Positions 39,001 through 60,030 of a stretch of DNA of 64,000 nt are shown here, in pieces. A model generated the notes under the pieces. That model was not told the origin of the DNA. It did no database searches and saw nothing but the letters and a program-made list of their open reading frames with translations. This DNA comes from Prunella strophiata (taxonomy: Eukaryota > Chordata > Aves > Passeriformes > Prunellidae): NCBI GenBank assembly GCA_036583965.1, contig JAZBQD010000017.1, positions 27,004,385 through 27,068,384 of the forward strand, given 5' to 3'. Every line of letters starts with the position of its first letter. The stretch's first letter is position 1. A program made the position numbers and the translations under genes.

Positions 39001-42000
39001 AGATTTCAAAAACATCACATGAAAAAACATCGGCTAGAACTTGTTTTCCTAAGGAAGGACTCGAAAGCATGAAGAGACCGTAAGATGCTGGGGAACCTTT
39101 CTGTGTCAGCATAATTTGGACATTTTGTTCAGACAGATATGGCCAAAAGGCAGGGAGAATTCTTTTGGGCAGAAAATGGCTCCATTTTTCAAGACAGGAA
39201 ATAACAACTGGACAATCAGTTGCATTCTGAAACTCAGTGAAATTTCACAAGAAAAAAAGGGAATTTTTATAGTGTTAGTCATAGAATTTGTACACGTCTA
39301 GTTTTTTTATCACTTTTTATAGCACTTCAAGATACTGCAGGTAAAATCACTGCATATACTTCAATGTTAAGGCATAAAATTATCCTTAATTTAAACACTG
39401 TTTACTGTTTAATGTAATACATTTAATACTGTTCTGAATTCAGAATAAAAAAGGAACAGAGCTGACCAAAACTCATGTAATTTCACAGCAATCAGAATAT
39501 CTGACATTTTGGTGGCAAAAGGCATTCTCAATGCCACTTTAAGATCAATATTCTTCACGGGATTATTTCTTGTCATAATTAGCTCTGAAAATCATACTTC
39601 TTCATAGAGCCTTTATACAACAAGTTGCTTTTACTGTACTCTGTTAATTCCCCTGAATTTTTGATGAAAATTAGTGAATATGGCTCTGCATATTCACTTT
39701 TCAAATGAAAGCAGTAAAAGAAGATCTGTGCTGCTCTGCTGGTACACAAAACAGTTATCTAGGATTCTCCAATATGGAGAATGTCCTGGAGGAAACATGT
39801 TGCTACTTCACTACAAGTTTTTTTCAGGGCTAGTAGGACAAAATAATTTAGAAGATCAAAACATAAAATCATTCAGAATGGCTGAAGTCAAAAGCCCCCT
39901 GCATAATGCAGGGTCACCTAGAGCAGGTTGCTTAGGGCTGTGTCCTGCTAGGTTTTGAACTTCTACAACTTTTCCAGTGCTTAATCACCTTTGCATTAAA
40001 ACCAGATTTTTCTTATATTTAAATAGAGTTCCTTGAATTTGAGTTTGTGTATATTTCCTCTTGTATTTTAGTTTCGATTTGAATGCACCAACTTAAAATG
40101 ACAACAAAAGCACAAGCCTATCACTCAACTGTACATAACCTGCTAATTTAAAAGCTGCTGGTTGAATTTAATAAAATTCTGGTTGATTCCCAAATCAAAC
40201 TGTAATTTAAGGAAGCTATAATGGAACTAACAGGGATGTGTTACTCATGAAATAATGGAGCACCAAAGAGGAGATCTATAAAATCCATACCTCTACTATA
40301 TGGTAGTTCAAAGGGATCTTGTTATTTCCCGGATAGCTCAACAGCTGTGCAGCACTGTAAAACCACAGACATTTGAACATTAAATTCAAACGTAACACAG
40401 CAAATGTGACATAAAAATCAAGCAAGAGAATTACAGAAAATAAAAACAGCATCGAGCAAACCAATAATCCTTCCAAAATCTGTTATTTGACCCTCAGAGG
40501 ACTGAAGAAAATAAATAGCACAAGGACTCACTATCTCTGCCTAAACTATGATATGTAACAATGTACTCTCTGTGCAGCAGTAACATTGCTCGAACACTGT
40601 CCCGCTACCCACAATTTAGCACAGAAAGGCACAGTGATCTGTAATTGTAGAATGTATACATGAAAAGGGAAAAAAAAAAAAAAATTATCCCAAACAAATA
40701 AATGTTTGAAATGACTTGAAAGTACAATTAAGCTAAGAAACTCCAATGTTTCAAATGCCTTATCTTTTAATCAGGTCATTATCACCTATTATTTGTGCAA
40801 AGCAAACCACTACCTCTGGCAAAGCTTGTATCTCTCCTGGTCTTCTACTATCCTCTGAGAATTAATGAAGTTCCCAGTAATGGCAACACCAAATTTCTAG
40901 TTTCTGCTGGATCAAACAGCTGCAACCACAAAACCTTATCACATGCCATCACCAAAAACATTATTTCTGCCCACTTCATGCATATTATTCAGGGTTTGGT
41001 AGTTTTCATATGAAGCGTAACATCTGTGGCAAATCATATTGGTTATCAATTATCCACATCAGACAGTGTTTGGGCAGAAATAAAGAAAAGTGCCCTGACT
41101 GCCTCCCGGCACAGTTCAATTGAAACTGATGAAATCTGGCCCTGCAGTGACTCCTCAGAGTGAACTCAATTATCTCTGGCATGTAATTCCCACAGGAAGC
41201 ACAAGAAGGAGGGTCCATAAACACAAATGCTCAGTCAGCTGCAGATGAACCAGCTCCATGCTCACTGCCCCAGCTAATAAGCATTCCAGGAAGCACAACA
41301 CAACCACATTTTCCACAGAGGTCCCATGAGGAATAAGGCATGTCTGCAAACTTTTTGCAGCACATGCCATATTACCAAGGGATTCCCTTCCCAAGAAACC
41401 ACTGCCCTCTCGATTACACAGACTCTCTGTTATCTGAATATTATGGATACACATTAGTCCGGGCAACAGTTTCAGCACAGACAGATATAGTAAATAAACT
41501 TTCACCACCAGCTTCAGGAAATGTTTGATCCAGAGCTCTTGCCTAACCGGTGCAGGACATACCCCTGCTGGCACCAAAGCCACTGCAGCATTTTTAAAGT
41601 GCCACAACCCCCCCAGTACGAAGCTCCTCCTACCAAGTCTTTCTCTCTTTCCAGTGAGATTTGATGATGCAGTGGAGGTTCTCCTCTATTACAAATCTCT
41701 CCACGGAGTGACTGCCAGGCATGACAGGACCCTGGTAAGAAAAAGTGAAGACTCATGAAGATCACTGCTAATGCAGTGGGTACCACAGGCAGCAAGCTTT
41801 CTTAGATTCACCATTCCCCACAGCAATCACATACCTCAGGGTCATCCGTGTAGTCAAACATCCTAAAAATAACCCTTGGCATCGGGTATACAGAATCTTC
41901 AGTGTGAGGTGGGGGTGTGAAGGGAGGCAGATTGTGTTGCAGTGCCTCACAGAGAACGCTGTCAAAAGCCAAGTAGGGCCTCAGGATGTGCCGCTCCTGC

Positions 42001-45000
42001 CAACGGTCTTTTTTCAATTTCTGAATCTGAGACCAAAGGCAGTCTAAATACTGGAGGGAAAGGTGAGAAACATTAGATCTGCTGAATCTCTGAACAAAAA
42101 GGGCAGCTTCCTGAACTACCTGAAATGTATACATTCAAACTACATTCAGAAAAAAAACCCCAACATTTCTTGAACTGCTGATTCAGTAAATCGACAAGTA
42201 ATTTAAGAATTCTAAATGCCAGAACTATTCCTAACTCCATACAGTTTTGTGTCAGTAAAATTTAACTCCTGGTAATTTTTTAAACACCAAGAGGCACCTC
42301 AGGAGCCCCAGAGAAACTACAGCAGTGAACACTCACTGCTCCTTGGTGGTATCAAAAGAGTCATAATATCCCAGCATGCTCAGAGTTTGACACAAAAAGT
42401 CCTTTTAACATGAAGCCCTGTAACCTGTAGCTCAAAATCAAACACTTCAATTTACTTTTCCTCAGGGGCTTGCAGCAAACAACAGAATCCCCTCCTTCTT
42501 ATTCAAATCAACCTCTTTTTTGACCCAATACTTGGAAAAGAATTCCCCACACAGAACTTTTTGGAATCAATGGCAAACAGCAGACAAATCAAGGCATTCA
42601 CTTTTAGAGATGCCTTCTAATTTCATGACGAAAGAACACCTTAGTAAAAAATTATTTTTCCAGCTTTCTGAAGGAATGAAGTCTAAAGTCTAATCACCTC
42701 CTCTTGTGGATGTGGTTTGTCAGCAGTCCACACTTGCAGCATGGGTACATGAATCTTCTGGCGGCGTCTGTTTAAACAGGAGAGAAAATACAACCTTTAG
42801 CAGACTAATTTAGGGCAGCAGTTTTGTTTTTATTGTGAGTGTGCTACTATTCATTCTCTTCAGCTGATGAAGTCTACAGTAGATAAAAACCAGGTTTGTG
42901 ATACTTAAAATATCTCCATTATAGTATCATGACAACATTAACTTGAAGCACCTAGACAGAAAGCAATGACACCGCACTGCACTAATGAAACAATCTATCT
43001 GTATTCTCCAGCTGCTTCAGCATGAGCAGAACGACCTTAAACATACCCTAGAACTAGACAAGGCCGTAAAACTTCTCAAATTGAAAAAAATTTTCCACCT
43101 ACTGCATTTTTAGGCCTTTGTTCCCCCCATAAAATGGATCACACCTAAAGCTTTAGAATACTTTAAAGTGAGCAATAATCAACGCTATTAGTTCACACTT
43201 AAATAGATAACAAAGAGAGTGTTTCTAAGCAGTTACAACTTACTTCAGATAACTTTCTGCCTGAGACAGGAGACGATCCATTTCAGCATCCTTCTTCTCA
43301 TATAACTCCTTTCCAACCCAAGGCAAAGATGACAGAAATGCAAACATATACCAGTCACATCGCACCTATAGGAAGATAACATACCAAAACTTGAGTATAC
43401 CAGTAAGCTCCAGCAGATTTTGTACACACACATTTTAATTTAAAACATCAGCAAGTTGTTTCAGGGGTATGTAAAGGGAAGGTACAAGATAAAATATTCA
43501 TGCTTGAAAAGTATAATTTTTCACTTGAACTGTGTTAGGCAGATTTAAAAAATGGGATAAATGGCATCACTTTTAAAGTTCTCCTGGATATTGTCAGAAA
43601 AGCTAGGAACAGTCTGCAATTGCTAGAGTAAGGTAAAATAAATTCAATTTGGCCACTTCACTATAAAGGACCATACTTTCTTACTGTACACATATTTCCC
43701 AATTGCCACAGGCTCCTTTTAGTAATGCTCAGGAAACTGTACGTGTCAATCCTTTTAGGTTGCTCTTCCTAAAACCTCCCTCATAAGGACAAACAGTACA
43801 GACAAATCGTGAAACAGGCCCAGGGAGCCCACAGATCTTTTGCTTACTTGGGGTACGTCCTCCTCCTGTGTCACACTCACAAAGTTCTCAAACATAGCTA
43901 CCATTGAAGGTGCAGCTATTACATGGCAGTTCACGAGATCGGACAGAAAACGTACCTAAAAAAGAGAAAAAAAACCATTCTAAATGAATACTTTTTAAAC
44001 TGGCTGCACAAGAACGAATAAACATTACTGAAATTATTAAAACAAACCACTAATAAAAGTATAATACTGACTCAGTACCACAAAGGCTGAAATACTGCAC
44101 ACTGTACAGACTCACCTTTCAATGACAAGCATCATACCTGCTGCCTAACATATTGTTCATTGTAATGCCCTTAATCCTTCCCACTGCAATAACATCATAA
44201 GGATAATATTCCTAATTAAGGAATGGTGGGAAACATGCAAACTGATACTACAGAAGAAAACCCTTTTACTTGTCTCTATTTTATACAGTATCAGTTAACA
44301 AAAATAACAGAAGTTCTAGCAATTAGATCGTATTAGCAAAAGTGTCCTACAGTTGACTGAACATCTTTCTCTTGACTAGAATCTTAATTTTCACCAGTGG
44401 GATGGAGAAAAAGGCAGAACATAGCAGTAGGCTTCTAAATCAGACACTGCTGAAGTTCTAATACTTTACAGTAAACAAAATCTATAAGCAGCAAGGATGG
44501 AGCAAATGGTTTCAAAGACAGGCAGCACTTAAAATGGACTGCTTGATCTTTACCCCTCATCAGAAGACTGAAACCAGCCACCAAAAACAGCTTTTAAGAA
44601 CTACACTGTTCATTTTCTTTTCAATTTTTTTTCCACATGAGCCACGAGATAACTTGTATTCAGAGATACATGACAAAGTGCTTTAATTTTTTTTTAATCT
44701 TTTACATTTGACTGAAGAACAAGCAGGGAAAAGCACCTCTGATTAACACACATTTAATTTTTTACTGTGAAAAAGATACCGTTGGAAGTAAATTTTGAAA
44801 ACGTAAACGAGTCCTTGCCCCTGAAAAAAAAAATACTTCTCACATAACACATTTCCTCTTGGAATATTTACAGTGCACTGCACACTGATGGCAAAAGACA
44901 CTTAAACACACATTGCAAGGTCCAGCTCTTCTGTAATAAAAAGGTGAAAAGAGGAAAGAAAAGGACATGAAACAAATAGACAAATGAAACTCCACTTACC

Positions 45001-47311
45001 AAATGCACAGCTTCATTATACATGTTTACTTTCAGACATTCTTTAAGCTGACGAATCATGGCTTCGACAAATTCCCCGCCAAAATTGTAGTTCCTGGCAT
45101 TCAGCAAGCCCACCAATGTCGTGTAAACAGTAAGCTTTTCTGGTAGCAGACGTGCGCTGACACAGAAAAAGAAATACTGTGTTAGTCGTTTATTCATCAT
45201 GTGCCAATTGGCCACTGCACAGCTTCTTAGAATCTGCTTGTTCTAAGTCAAACTTGCCTCATGAGGAAACTAGAAAAGACAGCTGCTATCACTTTCTAGT
45301 ACTAAAATATTTGCTTTTCATTTATATCTAGATGATGAGTATACCGGAGGGTTACTCAGTGACAGAATTTACTGCAAGAATGCAAAAAGTTCTTTGAAGT
45401 TCACAATTAAGAAGTAATGTTATTACACAGCAGAGGGAAGGCCACTTCTACTGCAAAAAAGTAATTTACCTCTACCATTTTTGTATGCACCTAACTATAC
45501 TACAAGCAGTGTCTTTCTGCTGCCAGGGGAGGAAGCACGCTACTAAACTTTTATTAATTGCTACAAAATTGGCTTTAAGTATCTGCAAAACCTCAGCGTA
45601 GGCTATATAGTCTGCACCACACCTTCCCTTTGGATTTGTCTTACCTCCGGCAGCAGACCCTGCACAAGCCCTCCCTCAAAACACCACTCAGTGACCCTGA
45701 CATGGCACCTCTGCTCCTGCACTTTGTGGGGGAGAGGAAGGAGAGCTGGCAGCCACCAGGGAGGAGCCTGGTTTCTGCTCCTCACGGTCCCAGTTCCTGT
45801 CCTCTAGCAAATGGGCTTACAAAGAAATGAGCACATGACTGCCAGGGAAGGGAAAGCTGCGAGAAAACATCACAGATAACACAGGTAGCTGTTAGCAGCC
45901 ACTTTGGTGGTCTTAAGTATTTCATGTGAAACAGGATTTTGCCCGGTATTGCTGTGTTCCTACAGCTACTGCAGACCAGTTCTAACGTTTCTTCTACCTG
46001 CTTCGAGCCTTTATAGGCATTTCAAGTCAAAGCAATGTAAAGAGGTATTTTTCTTGATTTACACCCAGTACATAATGAGCTTGTTCCTCTATTTCTTTCG
46101 TTTATAGTAAGACAAACTCTATGCTATGACAGCAGTCAGGAACTAAAGCTATTCACGGCCTTTAAACTACCTTAAACACTAAACTTAAACACAAGGAAAG
46201 CACATCCCACATTCCCAGACCTTCTCAATACGTACACAGTACACAGTATTCTTAGTATCTTGCTTTTGTAATTTGGCAGATCAGCTTCCAAAACACCAGC
46301 TAGGCCCTCCAGGTTGCTCTCCAAAGATGAATTACTCTGAAATGAAAAAAAAAAAAAAAAACAAAAAAAGAAAACGTTTTATCAACCAGGCAAAACGAAC
46401 TAGTGCAACTCTCACATGTAAGACAATGAAGTTGGACAAGAGCATCATTTCATGTCGCCTCATTTTTCAGGGCAACAATCCGGTTCCAAGATCTGTTCTC
46501 CCTTGCCCAAGAAGAGCTGCACCCGACCGCCAAGCTCCCCTGCTAGGAACTTCAGCGTTCCCCAGGGATGCAAGATCTAACATCACCTCAGGAGCATCCC
46601 AGCAGCGCGGCCGATCGTGGATTAACGACATATCAGGAAGCAAAATACCTTGTTTTTAAGACCATTATCATCTTTTGTTCTGCCACCCCCTCCTCCTCCT
46701 CCATCAGCCCCATTATCGGGGCTGGAAACTTGAGCCTCTGGAAGACCAGTTAATTTTTTCACACCCTTCGCAGGCGAGAATCATCAGCACCATCTTTAGA
46801 TACAATAATAACAATCCTCCGGCCGTTTATCGCCGATTGGGAACCACCACCCCACGATTTAAGCATTTACCCGCCACAGCACGTGGCTTAGCAAAAAAAA
46901 AAAAAAAAAACAAACCACGGCAACTGTCCATCAATCTCATAAAATAATTTTTTTTGGGGGGGTCGCTAATACAGACGAAATGCTCCCACACTACGCACGG
47001 GAAAGGGAGAGGGCGAAGGGAACCAAGGCTGTAACTCTCCCGAGCCGCCGGCCGCCTACCTTCTCTCCCACCCTGCAGATGAGCGACTCGAGCCTCTCCT
47101 CGATCTCCGACGGCTCGGACGTCCTCCGCCTCTTGTGGGGCTGCCCTGCTCCAACAACACACCGAGCACAGCGTTACGGACGCCGCGGAAACCCTGCGCT
47201 CCTCCATCCCGCCGCTCCTCCATCCCACCCAACCCACCCTCCCTGCCGGGCCACCTCGGGGGGGACGCGGGGCTCACCATCGCTGTCGTCGCTGTGCCGC
47301 CGCCGTGACAT
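21087..47311 (-). CDS. NCBP1: NCBP1 (CBP80), large subunit of the nuclear cap-binding complex
   Basis: NCBP1 pairs with NCBP2 to bind the 7-methylguanosine cap of new RNA polymerase II transcripts and directs splicing, 3'-end formation and export. I assembled 23 coding exons (5' to 3'): 47311-47278, 47145-47060, 46336-46236, 45156-45000, 43955-43848, 43365-43244, 42767-42698, 42050-41835, 41731-41634, 40354-40291, 38233-38123, 37722-37658, 36932-36870, 35546-35472, 34389-34286, 33445-33323, 32275-32173, 30804-30711, 28228-28125, 27968-27854, 22750-22607, 22191-22078, 21200-21087. They total 2385 nt, 794 aa plus TGA, with every phase matching; human has 790 aa. The N-terminus ([12 protein letters not shown], then HKRRR) is a basic nuclear-localisation region; MIF4G-type helical repeats follow. 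It ends FCALQA. Intron 11 has U12-type signals, and intron 20 holds a CR1. It shares a promoter with TSTD2. Confidence 0.98.
22607..22750 (-). CDS. NCBP1: NCBP1 exon 21 with expanded aspartate run
   Basis: Exon 21 opens R-D-S followed by eight aspartates (residues about 675-682), encoded by GAT/GAC triplets, then RSTDRED. From memory human NCBP1 has four aspartates at this place, so the run accounts for the four-residue length difference (794 against 790 aa). The rest of the exon ([19 protein letters not shown], then KNLFLVIFQ) is highly conserved. The exon is 144 nt, phase 0 on both sides. Confidence 0.95.
22975..25712 (+). mobile_element. CR1 LINE in NCBP1 intron 20, antisense to the gene
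   Basis: The endonuclease GDFN motif is kept at 23422-23433 (LLGDFNHPC). Reverse transcriptase landmarks follow: [14 protein letters not shown] near 24520-24560 and the catalytic FADDT at 24837-24851. The 3' end, at about 25680-25712, reads GGTCCCTTCCAACCCAGGCC then ATTCTATGATT, the CR1 terminal octamer repeat. Stops and frameshifts throughout make it inactive. It belongs to a different CR1 subgroup from the copy at 14.9-18.1 kb, judged by its 3' end. It lies in the 5.1-kb intron 22751-27853. The 5' boundary is approximate. Confidence 0.9.
32430..33085. other. Unclassified intronic segment, possible old retroelement
   Basis: Within NCBP1 intron 16 (32276-33322) this stretch is less AT-rich than its surroundings. 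It carries a 169-codon open frame on the minus strand (33076-32567) with no domain I recognise. The text has the patchy feel of an LTR or other decayed repeat, but I found no matching ends or target duplication. I make no functional call. Confidence 0.3.
36050..36800. other. Unclassified intronic segment
   Basis: Within NCBP1 intron 13 (35547-36869) this part is higher in GC than its flanks. It holds open frames of up to 137 codons on the minus strand (36531-36118) without recognisable domains. It may be a lineage-specific repeat. No ends, tail or duplication could be identified. Confidence 0.25.
37723..38122 (-). other. NCBP1: NCBP1 intron 11, U12-type (minor spliceosome) intron
   Basis: On the minus strand exon 11 ends CAAGTT and the intron begins GTATCCTTTC, a perfect match to the U12 5' splice-site consensus and a poor match to the major type. 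Near the other end AACCTTAAT at 37744-37736 matches the U12 branch-point core CCTTAAY, with the branch A about 14 bases before the end of the intron. The acceptor is TTTAAG with no long polypyrimidine tract, also typical of U12 introns. The intron is 400 nt and lies between the valine and leucine codons of QVLAQATEM, phase 0. Confidence 0.88.
46345..46361. repeat. Poly-A (minus-strand poly-T) next to NCBP1 exon 3
   Basis: A run of 17 A on the + strand reads as poly-T on the gene strand and serves as the polypyrimidine tract of the NCBP1 intron 2 acceptor, whose exon begins at 46336. A further A-rich run follows to about 46375. Confidence 0.8.
46893..46910. repeat. Poly-A tract in NCBP1 intron 2
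   Basis: A run of 18 A lies in the 723-bp intron 46337-47059, with no attached retroposon body or target duplication visible. Confidence 0.8.
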
Positions 47312-47607
47312 GGCAAGGAGCAGCGGTGAGGAGCAGCCGGGAGGAGCGGTGCGGAGCCGGGAGGAGCGGTGAGGAGCGCTGAGGAGCTGTGGCGAGCGCT
47401 GCGGAGCTCCGGGGCGCACTGGGCCGAGACACGGCGCGCGGGCCGACCAAGCGCGCTGGTTCCCCGCCCGCCGCCGCGCTGTTTCCGGGGCGGGCACGGC
47501 CTCTGCCGCCCCCTCCCCTGAGGAACCCGAGCAGTTCCGGGGCAGGGACCGAGCGAGGGGGAGGAGGGGGAGGAGGAGAGCGGGCGCTTCCCGGCGGAGA
47601 GGCGGAG
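47312..47607. promoter_or_regulatory. Bidirectional CpG-island promoter of NCBP1 and TSTD2
   Basis: The NCBP1 start codon (47311, minus) and the TSTD2 start codon (47608, plus) are only 296 bp apart, head to head, in a GC-rich block that lacks a TATA box. The whole CpG island spans roughly 46980-48110. ETS-family cores TTCCGG occur at 47483-47488 and 47535-47540; GABP-type sites are common in bidirectional promoters. Both 5' UTRs must fit in this interval unless there are upstream non-coding exons. Transcription starts cannot be placed from sequence alone. Confidence 0.85.
47322..47414 (-). repeat. NCBP1: 20-bp tandem repeat in the NCBP1 5' UTR region
   Basis: Four imperfect units lie end to end: 47322-47344 (23 bp), 47345-47364, 47365-47384 and 47385-47404 (20 bp each), with a partial fifth to 47414. 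The + strand unit is of the form AGCGGTGAGGAGCGCTGAGG. On the gene strand it is pyrimidine-rich (repeated CACCGCTCCTC) and stops ten bases before the start codon, so it should lie in the mRNA leader. The period is exact in the last three full units. It may vary in copy number. Confidence 0.8.
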
Positions 47608-57661
<10,054 letters not shown>

Positions 57662-60030
57662 GCTGTTTCATTGGTTAATCTGGCATGTGCTCATGTAAAG
57701 GGCTTCTGTAACCAGATCTCTATCCGTTAATCAGTTAGGTTTGGAAATTATGAAAATATGTCAGCTTGGAAAGTCTTGTTCATATGCTGCCTTTTAACAT
57801 AGAATATGCCCTGAAAACCATCCATTACTTGCCTGTAAATTACCAGAGTGCCCAATTCATCACCAGCACTACAGGATTCCTCTCTCTGGGTACAGTCTTG
57901 TAGTGTGGCCTTTACCATGGGGATTTTGAAGCAGAGTATCTGCAATGTGACAGAGCTGCTCACAATTGAAAAGAAACTGAAGGAATTCAAGAACAATTCC
58001 ATTTTTTTCTTCCTGCATGGAGATCAACCTGTCTGACCTCTCTAAGGATCATGCATCTGCTTCAATAGCTTGTAGTAAGGTGTGCAAACAGCAGATTTAT
58101 CGATTTGGTGTGGGTATGTGACCAGAGTAGATCCTGAAGATCTATTCCACACACACGCCATTGACCTGCATCTCTTGCTTTATAGCAGTGAGAAGCAAGG
58201 TGATGTTACCTGAAATTACTGGCTTAACTCCTGTAAAACCGGCTGAAGGCAGCATAAGGAGCTGGAGCAAAGGCCCAGAGACACTGTTTGCCTAGCCATA
58301 CTTGTGTGACCTGTAGGATGAACAGCAAACCCAATCTTCTTTCCAGTGCTCAGTCTCCCTGGGAACTGTTTTTTCCCTTCAGCTTGTCAGTGTATGAAAT
58401 AGACAGGGCTCAGCTCTGCTTGCACTAAAAAAACCTGACAGCTCAAAGCATGTTGAAACAAGCACACAAAGAGGGGAGCACAGAGGCTGTCAAAATACCA
58501 GCATCATGGCACTGGAAGTGATGCATGTGTGCATAAATGTCAGCAACAGCTATGAGGAGACTGCAAGATCCTTTATCCAGGTTAAATAATTCAAGTTCTG
58601 GGAAGCATTTGTGCTTTTTAAACATGAGTTGAGTTTTTTAAAAGCTGCAAGATGTTTATGCAATTTCCAGCATTTGTTAGTGGAGAAATTGTCTTTGAAG
58701 GGACCTACAGCAGATGAGCTTAAAATACTGCTCCACGTGCTGTATTGTGTGCCTGATGCTCTAGAATGTACAGAAAGGATTTATTAATAGCGTGGAAGAT
58801 GTGTCTTGACTGAAAAATGTCTTTGAAATTTACTGTTATTCTGGGAACTAAACAGTAAGTCATTAGGACATCAAAGTCACTAGGTTTGGGGTTTTTTACT
58901 GGTAAATGCTTTTAAAAGCAAGAAAATAGTTTCTTAGGTTTCTGCAGTTGTTGCTTAATGACAGGGCTATGTTATTTTCATATAGATTGTACCTTTCTCC
59001 CATGGTGCTATTAATTCAGCAAGGCCTCATTGTTGGCTTAACTAGCAAATTAAATACATGGGCATTGGTTCCATTAAAGCCATGACAAATGTTTCTTCTT
59101 GCTTCCAGTATTGCTACCATGAAATTAATGGTTCACCAGCTGTCCTCATGAGAATTCCATGAATGAGGCCAAGCCTTGGAGCTTAGAAGTATTTCCTTTG
59201 GGAATCTTTCTAGGATAGTATTTAATAGTAAATGTGTGAACAGCCCATCCTTGAGAAGAAATTAGAAAATTCCCATCAGTAGACACCTTCAGCAGAAGTC
59301 TGAGCAGTGCCAATATCTCCCTGGCTTCCCAGTCTCTGCTGGCTGGTTAACCTCTGTGGTTTTGAGGACTGGAGTATTTGTGAAGAAACATGCAAAGCTC
59401 TACTTGCGGGTCTGGTCTAAAGCACTGATGGGGAGTACCCCATGATCTTCCTGTGTTAGGCTAAAAAGAACACAATTTTGTAATTCAGTCTATCAGCAGG
59501 TCTGGAACACTGTAATCAATTTGTAGTGCTGTTTCTGTATCACTTATCAGTACAGGATGGCAACAACTGTATTTTATATGTAAATTTCTGACACGTCTAT
59601 GATAAATAACCTTTAGTGCTTCCATTACAATTTTTTAAGTACTGCACAAATATACTTCACATACTATGTCGGAGGTGCTTAATTCTGCAGAGATAAACAC
59701 TGAAACTAGCTAGTCTGCCACATGGTAGACCTGGCTACAAGGTACAATTCTCCTGAGAGCTCCTCGCAGCTGGAGATTCTACCTCAAAGGCAGAGGGGAG
59801 GCATGAGAGCCCTCCTGGTCCTTGCTGCACTAAGGTAAGGGAGGAGAAGGATTTGAGGTGTACAGATGGAGTCCCAAAAAGCCATGTTCTCTCTGCTGCA
59901 GAGCAGAGAAGGGGATAAAAACCATTTTAGCCTGCTTCTTGCAAGTTAGCCCATAAGGGGCTCTCTGTCCTGTTTTCTGGGTTTGTTTTGTGATATCAAT
60001 ACAAATAAAGACTTGCCATGTGAAAAGCTG
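57662..60030 (+). other. TSTD2: Probable TSTD2 3' UTR ending at an AATAAA signal
   Basis: The first clear AATAAA after the stop is at 60004-60009. It is followed about 20 bases later by GTGTGGTGGC, a GU-rich element, so the pair makes a good poly(A) site. This predicts a 3' UTR of about 2.35 kb. No coding or repeat family is visible in the interval. An earlier ATTAAA near 59050 is a weaker alternative. Confidence 0.55.

Noticed and set aside
41170..41607. 145-codon minus-strand frame beside NCBP1 exon 9
   Set aside because: It lies in intron 9, has no recognisable domain, and has no splice link to the conserved exons on either side.
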